The notes under the pieces were generated by a model, which had not been told where the DNA came from, searched no databases, and saw only the letters and a program-made list of their open reading frames with translations. Both the position numbers and the translations under genes were made by a program. A DNA stretch of 64,000 bases from assembly GCF_014250475.1 (NCBI RefSeq), contig NZ_CP060204.1, positions 1,811,001 through 1,875,000 on the forward strand, in the 5' to 3' direction. Numbering within the stretch: position 1 is the stretch's first letter; each line of letters opens with the position of its first letter. Shown here piece after piece: positions 10,226-20,107 of this stretch. Source of the stretch: Selenomonas timonae (GTDB lineage Bacteria; Bacillota; Negativicutes; Selenomonadales; Selenomonadaceae).

Positions 10226-11489
10226 GCGTGTATCATTTTCCCGTGAGGAACTGCGTTCGGGACTTCTGAGTCTGGGCGAATACGACGGTCTGAGCGGACT
10301 GGTCGTCCTGTCGACGTGTAACCGAACGGAGCTCTATGCTTCCGTGGACGATCATGAGCGCGGCGGACAGGCGCTGCGGCAGTTCCTCAACGATCTGGCG
10401 CAGGGTGGGGATGATCTGGACGAGTATCTCTACAACTACGCAGATGAAGAGGCGATTCGGCATCTGTTCCGAGTCGCCTCGAGCCTTGATTCGCTCGTGC
10501 TCGGCGAGGGGCAGATCCTCTCGCAGGTCAAGGAGGCCTATGCGATTGCCCGCGAGGCAGGTGCGACGAGCACTGTGCTGAACCTGCTCTTTCACCGCGC
10601 CATTGCAGCGGGCAAGCGCGTGCGGACGGAGACGCGCATTGCGTATCGCTCCGTATCCGTGAGCTATGCGGCGGTGGAGCTGGCGGCCGCCTCTCTCGGC
10701 GGCCTTGGCGGCTGTGCCGCGCTGATCTTCGGCGCGGGCAAGATGGCGGAGCTGACGGCAGAGCATCTGCGCGCACACGGCATTGAGCTGATTTACGTTG
10801 CGAACCGCCACATTGAGCGCGCCGAAAAGCTTGCAGAGCGGATCGGTGGGGAGGCAATTCCCTTCGATCGCGCGATGGAATATGCGACCTGCGTCGACGT
10901 GGTGGTCACCTCGACGGGCGCGCCGCACTATGTCATCAAGGCGTGGGAGGCACGCCGCCTGATGGCACGGCGGCAGGGGCGCAAGATCTTTCTCATCGAC
11001 ATTGCCGTTCCGCGCGATGTCGATCCCGATGTTGCGGGCATCAAGGGCATCGAGCTCTATAATATCGACGCACTCGAAGCCGTGGTGGACGAACATCTCA
11101 GCGAGCGTCAGGCAGAGGCGGTCAAGGCGGAGAAAATCGTGGAGGAGGAGGTTGACTCACTTCTCGAACGCTTCAAATATCTGTCCTTCCAGCCGCTCAT
11201 GGCACTCCTCTCGGGACGCTGTGAACGCATCCGTGAGCGCGAGATCAAGCGCGTGAGTGCGAAGCTGCCCGAGCTTTCGGAGGAGGAGGGGCGGCAGGTG
11301 GAGCATATGAGCCGCATGATTGTCCGAAAGATTCTGCGCATTCCCATGATGAAGCTGCGCGCCTCGGCGGGCACGGCGGATGAGGCGTTCTACATCGAGG
11401 CAATGCGCGCCCTCTTTAAATTGGATGCGATAGGAGAGACGGGAACAAGTGAACAGCGGCACAATCACTATCGGTACGCGGGCAAGTAA
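10170..11489 (+). CDS. hemA: Glutamyl-tRNA reductase
   Basis: First committed step of tetrapyrrole synthesis by the C5 route: reduces Glu-tRNA to glutamate-1-semialdehyde with NADPH. The catalytic cysteine is C50 in LSTCNRTELY; GEGQILSQVKEAY and the NADPH-binding GAGKMAELTAEHL follow, then a long C-terminal dimerisation helix. I take the ATG giving MQLLTLGLNHRTAP, the conserved N terminus; GGAGG is 12 bases upstream. The 439-residue product ends inside hemC (41-base overlap). Confidence 0.95.
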   Translation: MQLLTLGLNHRTAPVDVRERVSFSREELRSGLLSLGEYDGLSGLVVLSTCNRTELYASVDDHERGGQALRQFLNDLAQGGDDLDEYLYNYADEEAIRHLFRVASSLDSLVLGEGQILSQVKEAYAIAREAGATSTVLNLLFHRAIAAGKRVRTETRIAYRSVSVSYAAVELAAASLGGLGGCAALIFGAGKMAELTAEHLRAHGIELIYVANRHIERAEKLAERIGGEAIPFDRAMEYATCVDVVVTSTGAPHYVIKAWEARRLMARRQGRKIFLIDIAVPRDVDPDVAGIKGIELYNIDALEAVVDEHLSERQAEAVKAEKIVEEEVDSLLERFKYLSFQPLMALLSGRCERIREREIKRVSAKLPELSEEEGRQVEHMSRMIVRKILRIPMMKLRASAGTADEAFYIEAMRALFKLDAIGETGTSEQRHNHYRYAGK

Positions 11490-12384
11490 GCTGGCACTGT
11501 GGCAGGCGGAATACATTGCGGGAGAAATCGAAAAGCGGCATCCTGACTGCCGCGTCGAACTCAAAAAGATGACGACAAAGGGCGACCGCATTCTCGATGC
11601 ACCGCTCGCAAAGATCGGCGGCAAGGGACTCTTTACGAAGGAGCTTGAGCAGGCAATGCTCGCGGGGGAAATCGATCTCGCGGTGCACAGCCTCAAGGAT
11701 ATGCCAACGGAGGTTCCAGAGGGACTCATGATCGGCGCGATTACGGCACGTCTGGATGCGGGCGACGCATTTGTCAGCGTGCGCTACAAGGCAATTGAGG
11801 AGCTGCCACAGGGTGCGCGGGTCGGCACATCGAGCCTTCGCCGGCGGGCACAGCTGCTCGCTGTGCGCCCCGATCTCACGATCCTCGATCTGCGCGGCAA
11901 CGTCAATACGCGTCTGGCGAAGCTGGATGCAGGCGAGTTCGATGCCATCGTACTTGCTGCGGCAGGGCTGAAACGCCTCGGGTTGGGTGAGCGCATCCGT
12001 ACAATCCTGCCGCGTGCGATGATCCTCCCTGCTGTCGGGCAGGGCGCGCTTGCAATCGAGTGCCGCGCAGATGATCTGCAGGTTCGGGAGCTCATCGACT
12101 TCCTGTGCGACCCCCATATGACGGCGGCGGCGACGGCAGAACGTGCCTTCCTGCGGCGCGTCGAGGGCGGCTGTCAGATTCCCGTTGGTGTCTACGCCGA
12201 GGTCGGTGAGGGCAGTATGCTCCACGTCGAGGCGATGATTGCATCGGTGGACGGCATGCGCGTCTGCCGTTCGCGCACAATGGGGGCGACAGATACGGCG
12301 GAGAAGCTGGGCATTGCTCTGGCGGAGGAGCTGCTCGATGTTGGCGGTCGGGATATTTTGAAAGAGATAGGTATTACGGTATGA
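11449..12384 (+). CDS. hemC: Hydroxymethylbilane synthase (porphobilinogen deaminase)
   Basis: Polymerises four porphobilinogens to hydroxymethylbilane. The dipyrromethane cofactor cysteine is C242 in EGGCQIPVG, the same number as in E. coli. Other conserved parts are TIGTRASKLALWQ, DLAVHSLKDMPT with the catalytic Asp, and the arginine-rich SSLRRRAQL. The GTG start is close to the minimal N terminus and lies inside the 3' end of hemA. Its stop overlaps the cobA-hemD start by ATGA. Confidence 0.96.
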   Translation: MNSGTITIGTRASKLALWQAEYIAGEIEKRHPDCRVELKKMTTKGDRILDAPLAKIGGKGLFTKELEQAMLAGEIDLAVHSLKDMPTEVPEGLMIGAITARLDAGDAFVSVRYKAIEELPQGARVGTSSLRRRAQLLAVRPDLTILDLRGNVNTRLAKLDAGEFDAIVLAAAGLKRLGLGERIRTILPRAMILPAVGQGALAIECRADDLQVRELIDFLCDPHMTAAATAERAFLRRVEGGCQIPVGVYAEVGEGSMLHVEAMIASVDGMRVCRSRTMGATDTAEKLGIALAEELLDVGGRDILKEIGITV

Positions 12385-13898
12385 GCGGAAAAGTATTTCT
12401 TGTCGGCGCGGGTCCGGGCGATCCGCGCCTTTTGACGGTTGGTGCAATGAACTGCCTGAGAGAGGCGGATGTTGTGGTCTATGACCATCTGGCAGATGAG
12501 AGCATTCTTGCCCATGTGCCACATGGGGCAGAGCGCATCTACGTCGGGAAGCAGTCCTGCAAGCACACGATGCGGCAGGAGGACATCAACGTCCTGCTTG
12601 CCGACAAGGCAGATGAGGGTAAGACGGTCGTGCGTCTCAAGGGTGGCGATCCATTTGTGTTCGGGCGGGGCGGCGAGGAGGCGCTCGTGCTTTTGGAACG
12701 CGGCGTGCCCTTTGAAGTGTTGCCGGGCGTGACCTCCGCGATCAGCGTCCCCGCCTATGCCGGGATTCCCGTGACGCATCGCGGTGTTGCCGTCTCCTTT
12801 GCCGTCATCACAGGACATGAAGATCCAACCAAATCCGAATCCCATATTCGCTGGGAACATCTTGCGACAGGCGTCGATACCCTCGTCTTTCTGATGGGGG
12901 TTGCAAACCTTCCCGTCATCACGAAGAATCTCATCAACAACGGCCGTCCTGCCGACACCCCTGCGGCAATCATCCGCTGGGGGACGCGTGCAGATCAGGA
13001 GACATTCGTCACGACGGTCGGAGAGGCTGCCGAAATGGTGCAGCGTGACGGCATTCGTCCGCCCGCGATCTTCATTGTGGGCGATGTGGTAAGGCTCCGC
13101 GAGCAGCTGCGCTGGTTTGATCGTGCAGATATACGCCCCCTCCACGGGAAGCGCATCCTTGTCACGCGTGCGCGCGCGCAGGCATCGGCGCTGACAGAGA
13201 AGCTGACGGCGCTTGGGGCTTCCTGCATCGAGACGCCCGTGATCCGCATTACACCGCCCGCCAATGCCTATGCAGCACTCGATCATGCAATCGGTGAACT
13301 GCATTCCTATCATTGGGTGATTTTTACGAGTGTCAATGGTGTGGAGCATTTTTTTGCGCGGCTCGCTCATGCGGAAAAGGACACGCGTGCGCTCGGCTAT
13401 GCAAAGGTCGCCGCCATTGGCTCGGCGACGGCTGAGGCACTGCGCTCCTATGGCATTCATGCCGACCTCGTGCCCGCCGAGTTCCGTGCGGAGGCGGTCG
13501 TGGACGGACTGAAGGACATCCTGCCGCCGCGTGCCCGCATCCTTTTGCCGCGCGCACAGGAGGCGCGCGATGTACTGCCGGAGTCGCTGCGTGCGCATGG
13601 GGCGACAGTCGATGTCGCCTCTGCCTATGAGACAGTGCCTGAACTGGACGGCGGTTCGGAACTCGCCGAGCGACTGATGCGCAGCGAGATTGACATTGTC
13701 ACCTTTACTAGTTCCTCTACAGTCAAGAATCTCGTACAGCAGCTCGGCAATATCACGCCCCTGCAGCAGGTGAAGATTGCCTGCATCGGCCCTGTTACAG
13801 CGGATACAGCGCGGAATTTTGCACTCGAACCTGACATTGTGGCAGAGGCCTATACGATTGACGGATTGGTGAATGCGATAAAGGAGTATGTGCAATGA
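12381..13898 (+). CDS. cobA-hemD: Fused uroporphyrinogen-III C-methyltransferase / uroporphyrinogen-III synthase
   Basis: Two enzymes in one 505-residue chain. Residues 1 to about 245 are the SAM-dependent methyltransferase making precorrin-2: [15 protein letters not shown] at the start and [14 protein letters not shown] further on. Residues about 250 to 500 are uroporphyrinogen-III synthase, recognisable from the opening [31 protein letters not shown] and the closing [15 protein letters not shown]. The fusion puts cyclisation of the bilane next to the first branch-point methylation. The same arrangement occurs in other Firmicutes haem operons. ATGA overlaps lie on both sides. Confidence 0.95.
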   Translation: MSGKVFLVGAGPGDPRLLTVGAMNCLREADVVVYDHLADESILAHVPHGAERIYVGKQSCKHTMRQEDINVLLADKADEGKTVVRLKGGDPFVFGRGGEEALVLLERGVPFEVLPGVTSAISVPAYAGIPVTHRGVAVSFAVITGHEDPTKSESHIRWEHLATGVDTLVFLMGVANLPVITKNLINNGRPADTPAAIIRWGTRADQETFVTTVGEAAEMVQRDGIRPPAIFIVGDVVRLREQLRWFDRADIRPLHGKRILVTRARAQASALTEKLTALGASCIETPVIRITPPANAYAALDHAIGELHSYHWVIFTSVNGVEHFFARLAHAEKDTRALGYAKVAAIGSATAEALRSYGIHADLVPAEFRAEAVVDGLKDILPPRARILLPRAQEARDVLPESLRAHGATVDVASAYETVPELDGGSELAERLMRSEIDIVTFTSSSTVKNLVQQLGNITPLQQVKIACIGPVTADTARNFALEPDIVAEAYTIDGLVNAIKEYVQ

Positions 13899-14866
13899 AT
13901 CTGACTCAGCGCCCGCGGCGTTTGCGTATCTCATCTGCGATGCGTGATCTCGTGCGTGAAACCGAGCTCTCGCCGCGCGATTTTGTCTATCCGATCTTCG
14001 TCGTGCCGGGGGAGCAGATCAAGGAAGAGATTCCGAGTATGCCGGGGTGCTTCCACTATTCCGTGGATCAGGTCGCAGGTCTCGCGCGTGAGATTGCGGC
14101 GCGCGGCATTCCTGCGGTCGAGGTCTTCGGTCTGCCCGCATATAAGGATGAAATCGGCTCGAGTGCATGGGATATGACGAGCCCTGTCCAGCGCGCAATC
14201 ACAGCGATCAAAGGGGCGGTGCCGGAGCTGCTTGTGGTCGGGGATGTCTGTCTTTGCCAGTATACGAGTCACGGACATTGCGGTGAGCTGCACGATCACT
14301 ATGTAGATAATGACGCAACCCTGCCGCACCTCGTCAAGACGGCAGTCAGTCAGGCGCGTGCGGGCGCGGACATCGTTGCGCCCTCGGACATGATGGACGG
14401 GCGCGTTGCGGCAATCCGCGCGGGACTCGATGCAGAGGGCTATGTCAACACGAGCATTATGAGCTATGCCGTGAAGTACGCCTCCGGCTACTACGGACCC
14501 TTCCGTGATGCAGCGGACAGCACGCCCGCCTTTGGCGATCGGCGGCAGTATCAGATGGATCCCGCGAATGTGCGTGAAGCGCTAAAGGAGGCTGCGCTGG
14601 ACATGGCGGAGGGGGCGGACATCATCATGGTGAAGCCTGCGCTCGCCTATCTCGATGTTGTGCGTCAGGTCTACGAGGTAACGGATCGTCCCATTGCGGT
14701 CTACAATGTGAGCGGAGAGTATGCGATGGTGAAGGCCGCAGCAGCAAACGGCTGGATTGATGAGCAGCGCATTGTCCTGGAGACGCTCACGAGTATGAAG
14801 CGTGCGGGGGCGAAGATCATCATTACCTATCATGCGATGGACGCTGCCGCATGGCTGAGTGCGTAA
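13895..14866 (+). CDS. hemB: Delta-aminolaevulinic acid dehydratase (porphobilinogen synthase)
   Basis: Condenses two 5-aminolaevulinates to porphobilinogen. Both Schiff-base lysines are present, K194 in [13 protein letters not shown] and K247 in [10 protein letters not shown]. The cysteines C119, C121 and C129 in [14 protein letters not shown] indicate the zinc-dependent form. Length 323 is standard. The start overlaps the preceding stop by ATGA. Confidence 0.97.
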   Translation: MNLTQRPRRLRISSAMRDLVRETELSPRDFVYPIFVVPGEQIKEEIPSMPGCFHYSVDQVAGLAREIAARGIPAVEVFGLPAYKDEIGSSAWDMTSPVQRAITAIKGAVPELLVVGDVCLCQYTSHGHCGELHDHYVDNDATLPHLVKTAVSQARAGADIVAPSDMMDGRVAAIRAGLDAEGYVNTSIMSYAVKYASGYYGPFRDAADSTPAFGDRRQYQMDPANVREALKEAALDMAEGADIIMVKPALAYLDVVRQVYEVTDRPIAVYNVSGEYAMVKAAAANGWIDEQRIVLETLTSMKRAGAKIIITYHAMDAAAWLSA

Positions 14867-14876
14867 GGAGATATTT

Positions 14877-16196
14877 ATGCGGAATACGAAGCAGTCGAAG
14901 GCCGCCTTTGCCGAGGCAAAGGAATATATGCCGGGCGGGGTGAACAGCCCCGTGCGTTCCTTTGCGAACGTGGGCGGAAATCCGCTCTTTATCGCACGCG
15001 CAGAGGGTTCTCATATCCACGACATCGACGGGAACGAATACATTGACTACGTTGGGTCATGGGGGCCGATGATCGTCGGTCACGCACATCCGCAGGTGGT
15101 GAGCGCCTTGCAGGAGGCTGTGACGCGCGGCACAAGCTACGGCGCGCCGACCCTCCTCGAAACGGAGCTGGCGAAGCTCGTACAGTCAGTCTACCCAACC
15201 ATCGAGGTCATCCGCATGGTGAACTCGGGGACGGAGGCGACGATGAGCGCGCTCCGTCTTGCGCGCGGCTATACGGGGCGCGACAAGATTGTAAAATTTA
15301 TCGGATGTTATCACGGACACAGCGACAGCCTGCTCGTCAGCGCCGGCTCGGGGATGGCGACGTTCGGCGTGCCGAGTTCGCCTGGGGTGACGGCGGGCAC
15401 GGCGGCGGATACGATTGCCGTGCCGTACAATGACGAAGATGCCATTCGTTCCGTCATGGAGCGTGAAGGTGAGCACATCGCCGCAGTCATCGTCGAACCG
15501 GTTGCGGGCAACATGGGACTCGTGCTGCCACGTCAGGGCTATCTTGCCCTGCTTCGTGAACTCACGCAAAAGCACGGCACACTGCTCATCTTCGATGAGG
15601 TCATGTGCGGCTTCCGTGCATCCCTCGGCGGTGCACAGGCAGCCTACGGCATCCGCCCCGACCTCACCTGCCTTGGCAAGATCATCGGCGGGGGACTGCC
15701 CGTTGCGGCATACGGCGGGCGGCGTGAGATTATGGAGCGCATTTCTCCGGCGGGTCCCGTCTATCAGGCGGGCACACTCTCGGGCAATCCGCTCGCAATG
15801 ACGGCGGGCATCGAGACGCTGAAGATCCTCACGGCAGAACCGGAAGAGGGGAAGGCGGACTACAGCCGCGAGCTGACGATCAAGACGAAGGAGCTGCTGC
15901 TCGGATGGCAGCGTGCGGCGAAGGATGCGGGCGTGCCGATCTGTGCGCATCAGGCGGGTTCGATGTTCGGCATCTTCTTCATCGACCGCGAGGTCTATGA
16001 CTACGCAGACGCGGAGGCGGCAGACCAAGAGGCGTTCCGCATCTGGTTCGAGACGATGCTGGACGAGGGGATCTACCTTGCGCCCTCACAATTTGAGACA
16101 CTCTTCCTCTCGGGCGCGCATACGGACGCGGATATTGCGCAGACGATCGCTGCTGCTGAGAAAGGTTTCGTGGCGGTAAAGAAAATGCGTGGATAA
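14877..16196 (+). CDS. hemL: Glutamate-1-semialdehyde 2,1-aminomutase
   Basis: PLP enzyme that converts glutamate-1-semialdehyde to 5-aminolaevulinate. The ATG after AAGGAG is chosen over an in-frame ATG that overlaps hemB. Conserved features in order are [13 protein letters not shown], the Asp of [12 protein letters not shown], the PLP lysine in [16 protein letters not shown] (about residue 265) and [13 protein letters not shown]. Length 439 is normal. Last gene of the tetrapyrrole operon; a hairpin terminator follows. Confidence 0.97.
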   Translation: MRNTKQSKAAFAEAKEYMPGGVNSPVRSFANVGGNPLFIARAEGSHIHDIDGNEYIDYVGSWGPMIVGHAHPQVVSALQEAVTRGTSYGAPTLLETELAKLVQSVYPTIEVIRMVNSGTEATMSALRLARGYTGRDKIVKFIGCYHGHSDSLLVSAGSGMATFGVPSSPGVTAGTAADTIAVPYNDEDAIRSVMEREGEHIAAVIVEPVAGNMGLVLPRQGYLALLRELTQKHGTLLIFDEVMCGFRASLGGAQAAYGIRPDLTCLGKIIGGGLPVAAYGGRREIMERISPAGPVYQAGTLSGNPLAMTAGIETLKILTAEPEEGKADYSRELTIKTKELLLGWQRAAKDAGVPICAHQAGSMFGIFFIDREVYDYADAEAADQEAFRIWFETMLDEGIYLAPSQFETLFLSGAHTDADIAQTIAAAEKGFVAVKKMRG

Positions 16197-16208
16197 TTTT
16201 TCGATCAG

Positions 16209-16246
16209 CCTTCTGTGCGTTATACACGTGCAGGAGGTTTTGTTTT
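16209..16246 (+). terminator. Terminator of the tetrapyrrole operon
   Basis: A 12-bp stem (16209-16220 with 16226-16237, several G-T pairs) around loop TATAC, followed by TTTTGTTTT. Confidence 0.8.
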
Positions 16247-16259
16247 GAGAAAAGTCCGA

Positions 16260-16288
16260 TTGCTCCATGGGGTTGCATATGGTATAAT
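16260..16288 (+). promoter_or_regulatory. Promoter of the flippase/lipid kinase pair
   Basis: TTGCTC (16260-16265), 17 bases, TATAAT (16283-16288). Confidence 0.65.
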
Positions 16289-16327
16289 TCAATCGTAGTT
16301 TATTGTTCAAAATATCGTATTGAGGCG

Positions 16328-17983
16328 GTGTTTCTCATTCGTGAGATAGATGTTGCTGAAGGGAAAAGCAGCAAGGGAGAATCCTTCCTCAAGGGAACCT
16401 TTGTCCTGACGATTGCAGGTTTCGTCGTCAAGGTCATCGGCTCACTCAACTGGATCTTCGTTTCCCGCATCCTCGGCGGTGAGGGAATAGGTCTATATCA
16501 GATGGCTTTTCCCATTTATTTTTTTGCCATGACAGTTTCGCAGGCAGGTGTGCCTGTTGCCATCTCCATCATTACGGCGGAACGCGTGGCTCTGAACGAT
16601 ATATACGGCGCGAAGCGCGTATTTCGCATCTCGATGGCGCTCATGCTCATGACGGGTCTTCTTTTTTCGATTCTGACCTATCTGGCTGCGGACTGGCTGA
16701 TCGATTGGCAGCTGATTCGTGACGCGCGCGCCTATAAGGCTGTGGTGGTACTCGCACCAACGGTCTTTTTCGTGACTCTGCTCGCGAGCTCACGCGGCTA
16801 TCTACAAGGCTGGCAGCGCATGACACCGACAGCGGTGTCGCAGATTGTGGAGCAGATCTTCCGCGTGGTAACGATGATTGTCCTTGCGAGCCTTTTCATG
16901 CCGTGGGGTCTTGACTACGCAGCGGCGGGTGCATCGCTTGGTGCACTTGCAGGAGCCGTGACGGGGCTCATTGTACTCGTCTACTTCCACATCAAGCTCG
17001 AGCGCGATATTGCGCGTGACTACGGCACGGAGCTGAAGCCCCTGCCGGGGGCAGCATACGAGTCGCGCATCTCCATCATCAAGCGGATCTTCAAGCTGTC
17101 CCTGCCCGTTTCGGCGGCGAGCATCATGCTGCCCGTCGTATCGAATCTCGACCTCATGATCGTCCCACAGCGTCTCGAAGCAGCGGGCTACAGCATCAGC
17201 GAGGCAACGGAGCTCTTCGGCTATCTGAACGGCATGGCGGTGCCGCTCGTCAATCTCGCAACCATCCTGACCGCCTCCATGGCGATGAGCATTGTACCCG
17301 CGATCTCCGAGTCACGCGTGCTCGGCGATCGGGCGCGCGTCTACGATCAGACGGCGGCATCTGTGCGCATTTCGAACTTTGTCTGTTTCCCGGCATTTGT
17401 CATCGTCTTCGTACTCGCAACACCGATTTCCAGCCTGATCTACAATGCGCCCGGTGCAGGTCCCGCCGTCATGATCTCGGCGGTGAGCATCATCCTGCTC
17501 GGGCTGCATCAGGTGTCAACAGGCATCCTACAGGGGCTCGGACACCCGACCATTCCAATGGTGAATATGCTGCTTGCAGCTGCGGCAAAGGTCTTTCTGA
17601 ACTGGCATCTCACGGCGATCCCGTGGCTTGGCATCATGGGTGCGGCGTGGGCGACGGCGGCGGATATGGGCGTTGCAGCGCTCATCAACCTCTACTTCAT
17701 CTATCGTTTCATTGGCTATCAAATTGAGTTGCTGCAACTCATCAAGACCATCTGTGCCGCTGCTATCATGGCGGGCGCAGTCTATCTGTTCTACACATGG
17801 ACGCTTGAATGGTCGGGGATTGCTGCCATCTCTACGTTTGGCGCAGTCTTCTTCGGCTGCGCGGTTTATATCGCGGCAATGCTGCTCCTGCGTGCACTGA
17901 TTGAGGATGATCTGCGCCGTCTGCCGATGATCGGCACGGTCGGGATTCGTTTCCTGCAGCGGATAGGAGTTTTTAAGGCATGA
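16328..17983 (+). CDS. MOP-superfamily polysaccharide/lipid flippase (SpoVB/YtgP-like)
   Basis: A 551-residue polytopic membrane protein with about 14 hydrophobic segments. The opening SFLKGTFVLTIAGFVVKVIGS followed by RILGGEGIGLYQMAFPIYFF is characteristic of the SpoVB/YtgP branch, which includes lipid II or polyprenyl-linked glycan flippases and transporters of undefined cargo. No sporulation genes are seen here, so the general flippase role is preferred. The GTG start has a GAGG only two bases upstream, and an upstream in-frame stop rules out a longer form; a start slightly further in cannot be excluded. ATGA overlap with the lipid kinase gene. Confidence 0.88.
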   Translation: MFLIREIDVAEGKSSKGESFLKGTFVLTIAGFVVKVIGSLNWIFVSRILGGEGIGLYQMAFPIYFFAMTVSQAGVPVAISIITAERVALNDIYGAKRVFRISMALMLMTGLLFSILTYLAADWLIDWQLIRDARAYKAVVVLAPTVFFVTLLASSRGYLQGWQRMTPTAVSQIVEQIFRVVTMIVLASLFMPWGLDYAAAGASLGALAGAVTGLIVLVYFHIKLERDIARDYGTELKPLPGAAYESRISIIKRIFKLSLPVSAASIMLPVVSNLDLMIVPQRLEAAGYSISEATELFGYLNGMAVPLVNLATILTASMAMSIVPAISESRVLGDRARVYDQTAASVRISNFVCFPAFVIVFVLATPISSLIYNAPGAGPAVMISAVSIILLGLHQVSTGILQGLGHPTIPMVNMLLAAAAKVFLNWHLTAIPWLGIMGAAWATAADMGVAALINLYFIYRFIGYQIELLQLIKTICAAAIMAGAVYLFYTWTLEWSGIAAISTFGAVFFGCAVYIAAMLLLRALIEDDLRRLPMIGTVGIRFLQRIGVFKA

Positions 17984-18864
17984 AAAAACTTGGGCTGATT
18001 TACAACCCCGTTTCGGGTCATGCGCTTTTCAAAGGGAAGATTGACTTCCTCATCGACCTGTTCCAACGTCATGGAATCGTCCTTACGCCCTACCGCACGC
18101 GCGGAGGCGGGAAGGACGACCTCGGGCGCTTCCTTCGTGATATCCGTCCGGAAGGTGTGCTTGCTGCGGGCGGGGATGGTACGGTGCACGCCGTGGTGAA
18201 CGCGATGCTCGAATCGGATACGGATGTGCCGCTTGGCATTCTCGGCAGCGGTACATCGAACGATTTTGCCACACATCTCGGCATTCACGGAGACTGGGAG
18301 TCCTATGTCGAGCGCATTGCTGCGGACGAATCCCGCCGCGTCGATCTGGGGCTGCTCGAAGGGCACGGGCAGTATTTCATCAATGTCGTGAGTGCCGGCA
18401 TGCTCACAGGGATCGCCCACGAGGTGAAGTCGACCTACAAGAACGCACTGGGCAAGGTGGCATACTATCTCAAGGGAATCGGCGAGATTCCGCGGCTGCG
18501 CTCGTTCAGTCTGCGCATTGCAGCAGATGGCGTCCAATACGAAGAGGAGGCATTTCTCTTCGTCATTGCCAACAGTCCCGTGGTTGCAGGCATGAAGCAG
18601 ATTGGGCACGACATTGCCATCGATGACGGGATGCTCGACCTTCTCGCCGTCAAAAAAACAGGTCTGCCGCAGTTTATGTCTGTTGCGGCAGACCTGTTTT
18701 CTGGAAAGTCGGTAACGGAACGCGAGAACATCCTGCACGTTCGGGCAAAATCCTTTGAAATTCATACAGAGGAAGAGCTCTGCAGTGATATCGATGGGGA
18801 GTACGGACCGCTGCTTCCGCTGCGCGTGCGGACGCTGCCGCTTGCACTGTCGGTCTATTGCTGA
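17980..18864 (+). CDS. Diacylglycerol/lipid kinase, YegS/BmrU family
   Basis: ATP-dependent kinase of lipid substrates such as diacylglycerol; 294 residues, with the DAGK catalytic signature: GLIYNPVSGHALFKGK, the nucleotide motif AAGGDGTVHAVVNAM, and GSGTSNDFATHLG. The C-terminal half carries the beta-rich domain with SxDG-like DDGMLDLL. Its pairing with the flippase suggests envelope lipid or glycan recycling. The codons for about residues 226-241 contain a 17-bp perfect inverted repeat, described separately. The stop is only four bases from the stop of the convergent DUF815 gene. Confidence 0.92.
   Translation: MKKLGLIYNPVSGHALFKGKIDFLIDLFQRHGIVLTPYRTRGGGKDDLGRFLRDIRPEGVLAAGGDGTVHAVVNAMLESDTDVPLGILGSGTSNDFATHLGIHGDWESYVERIAADESRRVDLGLLEGHGQYFINVVSAGMLTGIAHEVKSTYKNALGKVAYYLKGIGEIPRLRSFSLRIAADGVQYEEEAFLFVIANSPVVAGMKQIGHDIAIDDGMLDLLAVKKTGLPQFMSVAADLFSGKSVTERENILHVRAKSFEIHTEEELCSDIDGEYGPLLPLRVRTLPLALSVYC
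18652..18700 (-). terminator. Terminator-like hairpin inside the lipid kinase gene
   Basis: AAAACAGGTCTGCCGCA (18655-18671) and TGCGGCAGACCTGTTTT (18684-18700) form a perfect 17-bp inverted repeat with a 12-base loop. Read on the minus strand it runs into seven Ts, a good intrinsic terminator about 170 bases beyond the DUF815 stop; read on the plus strand the T run is four. Since the two convergent stops are four bases apart, this is the only terminator visible for the minus-strand operon. Confidence 0.7.
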
Positions 18865-18868
18865 TTCC

Positions 18869-20092
18869 TTAGTGAATGCCGAGATAGTGGGCGACGAACT
18901 GCTGTGCCGTGCGCCCGCTGCGTCCGCTGTGCGTCATCTCCCAGCGCAGACCTGCAATACGGAGTTCTTCAGGCGAAAGATGAATTCCCTTTTGTGAAAG
19001 CATATGGTCGATGATCGCCAGATACTCGTCCTGATCTGGCGTGTGGTAGTGGATGACGAGACCGAAGCGATCCGAGAGCGAGATCGTCTCGTTGATGCTG
19101 TCATCGCGATAGAGTTCTTCCTGCTCGCGGTCACGCCATGTCTCACGCACGAGATGGCGGCGGTTGGAGGTCGCATAGAGACGCACATTCGGCGGGCAGG
19201 AAGAGACACCGCCTTCGATGGCCGACTTGACCGCCTTGAATTCTGCATCGGAGTCCTCAAATGAAATATCGTCGAGAAAGAGGATGAACTTGCGTCCCGC
19301 ATAGTTCCGCAGCGCCGTCATAATCTCGGGCAGCTTGCGCAGCTGCTCCTTTGTGACCTGCACGAGGCGAAGGCCGCTCTCCTCGTATTCACTGACGAGT
19401 GCCTTGACCGCAGAGGATTTGCCCGTGCCGCGCGCACCCACGAGAAGGACGTGATTGGCGGGCTTCCCTTGAACAAAGGCACGCGTATTTTGGAGCAGCT
19501 GCTCTTTCTGATGCTCGTAGCCGATGAGATTCTTCATCTGTGTACGCTCAAAATGCGCAATGCCGCGGATCTTATTCGCCTTGTCATCCCAATGGAAGAC
19601 GACATGTCCCGCCAGCTCGCCATATCCGTATCGTGCATAGTAGGTGAGCAGTGCCTCGGCATAGTCGATCGGGCTCTGTGCTGCCTCGATCCACGGGAGG
19701 AGGAAGTCCTCGCTCTTGTCGTATACGTTCTGGGTCGGCTCATAATGATCCAACAACGGCGCACCGAGGAAGCTGCTCGTCGGCTGTGTGAGCAGGGGAT
19801 AGAGGCGCTCGATGTCCTGATAGAATGCCTGACGCAGACTGCTTCCCGGCGGCAGTCCTGTCCGCTCCATGGTCTCTGAGACAAGATTCGCCTCATGGGT
19901 GAATACATGAAGCAGATACTGCGGCAGCAGATTGCCGCTGAGCCCGCGCGTTTCAGCGGCGCGGATGAGACGGGCGGCACATTCTGCCTGAACTTCCACA
20001 TCATCGGCATCCCACTCAAGGAAGCTGAGAATCGGATCCTGATCCAGGGTGTTTAGTACGAGCAGCGTTGAAAGTTTCACATTCTGGCTCAT
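18869..20092 (-). CDS. DUF815-family AAA ATPase
   Basis: A 407-residue ATPase. The N-terminal half has no recognised fold; from about residue 190 comes the DUF815 AAA module: IGYEHQKEQLLQNTRAF, Walker A VGARGTGKSSAVKAL, Walker B KFILFLDDISFE, sensor-like LYATSNRRHLV, and the closing GRSGRTAQQFVAHYLG. The role of the family is not known. It lies 15 bases downstream of tmcAL in a two-gene operon on the minus strand, with an AAGGAA site before the ATG. Confidence 0.9.
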   Translation of the reverse strand: MSQNVKLSTLLVLNTLDQDPILSFLEWDADDVEVQAECAARLIRAAETRGLSGNLLPQYLLHVFTHEANLVSETMERTGLPPGSSLRQAFYQDIERLYPLLTQPTSSFLGAPLLDHYEPTQNVYDKSEDFLLPWIEAAQSPIDYAEALLTYYARYGYGELAGHVVFHWDDKANKIRGIAHFERTQMKNLIGYEHQKEQLLQNTRAFVQGKPANHVLLVGARGTGKSSAVKALVSEYEESGLRLVQVTKEQLRKLPEIMTALRNYAGRKFILFLDDISFEDSDAEFKAVKSAIEGGVSSCPPNVRLYATSNRRHLVRETWRDREQEELYRDDSINETISLSDRFGLVIHYHTPDQDEYLAIIDHMLSQKGIHLSPEELRIAGLRWEMTHSGRSGRTAQQFVAHYLGIH

Positions 20093-20107
20093 AATACATT
20101 CCTTTCT

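Noticed and set aside
12192-13934. A 580-codon minus-strand open frame opposite cobA-hemD
   Set aside because: It lies antiparallel to a well-recognised fused gene, shows Arg/His/Cys-rich shadow composition and no family motif. Similar long minus-strand frames opposite pcrA (41769-43172), lysS and speB were rejected for the same reason.
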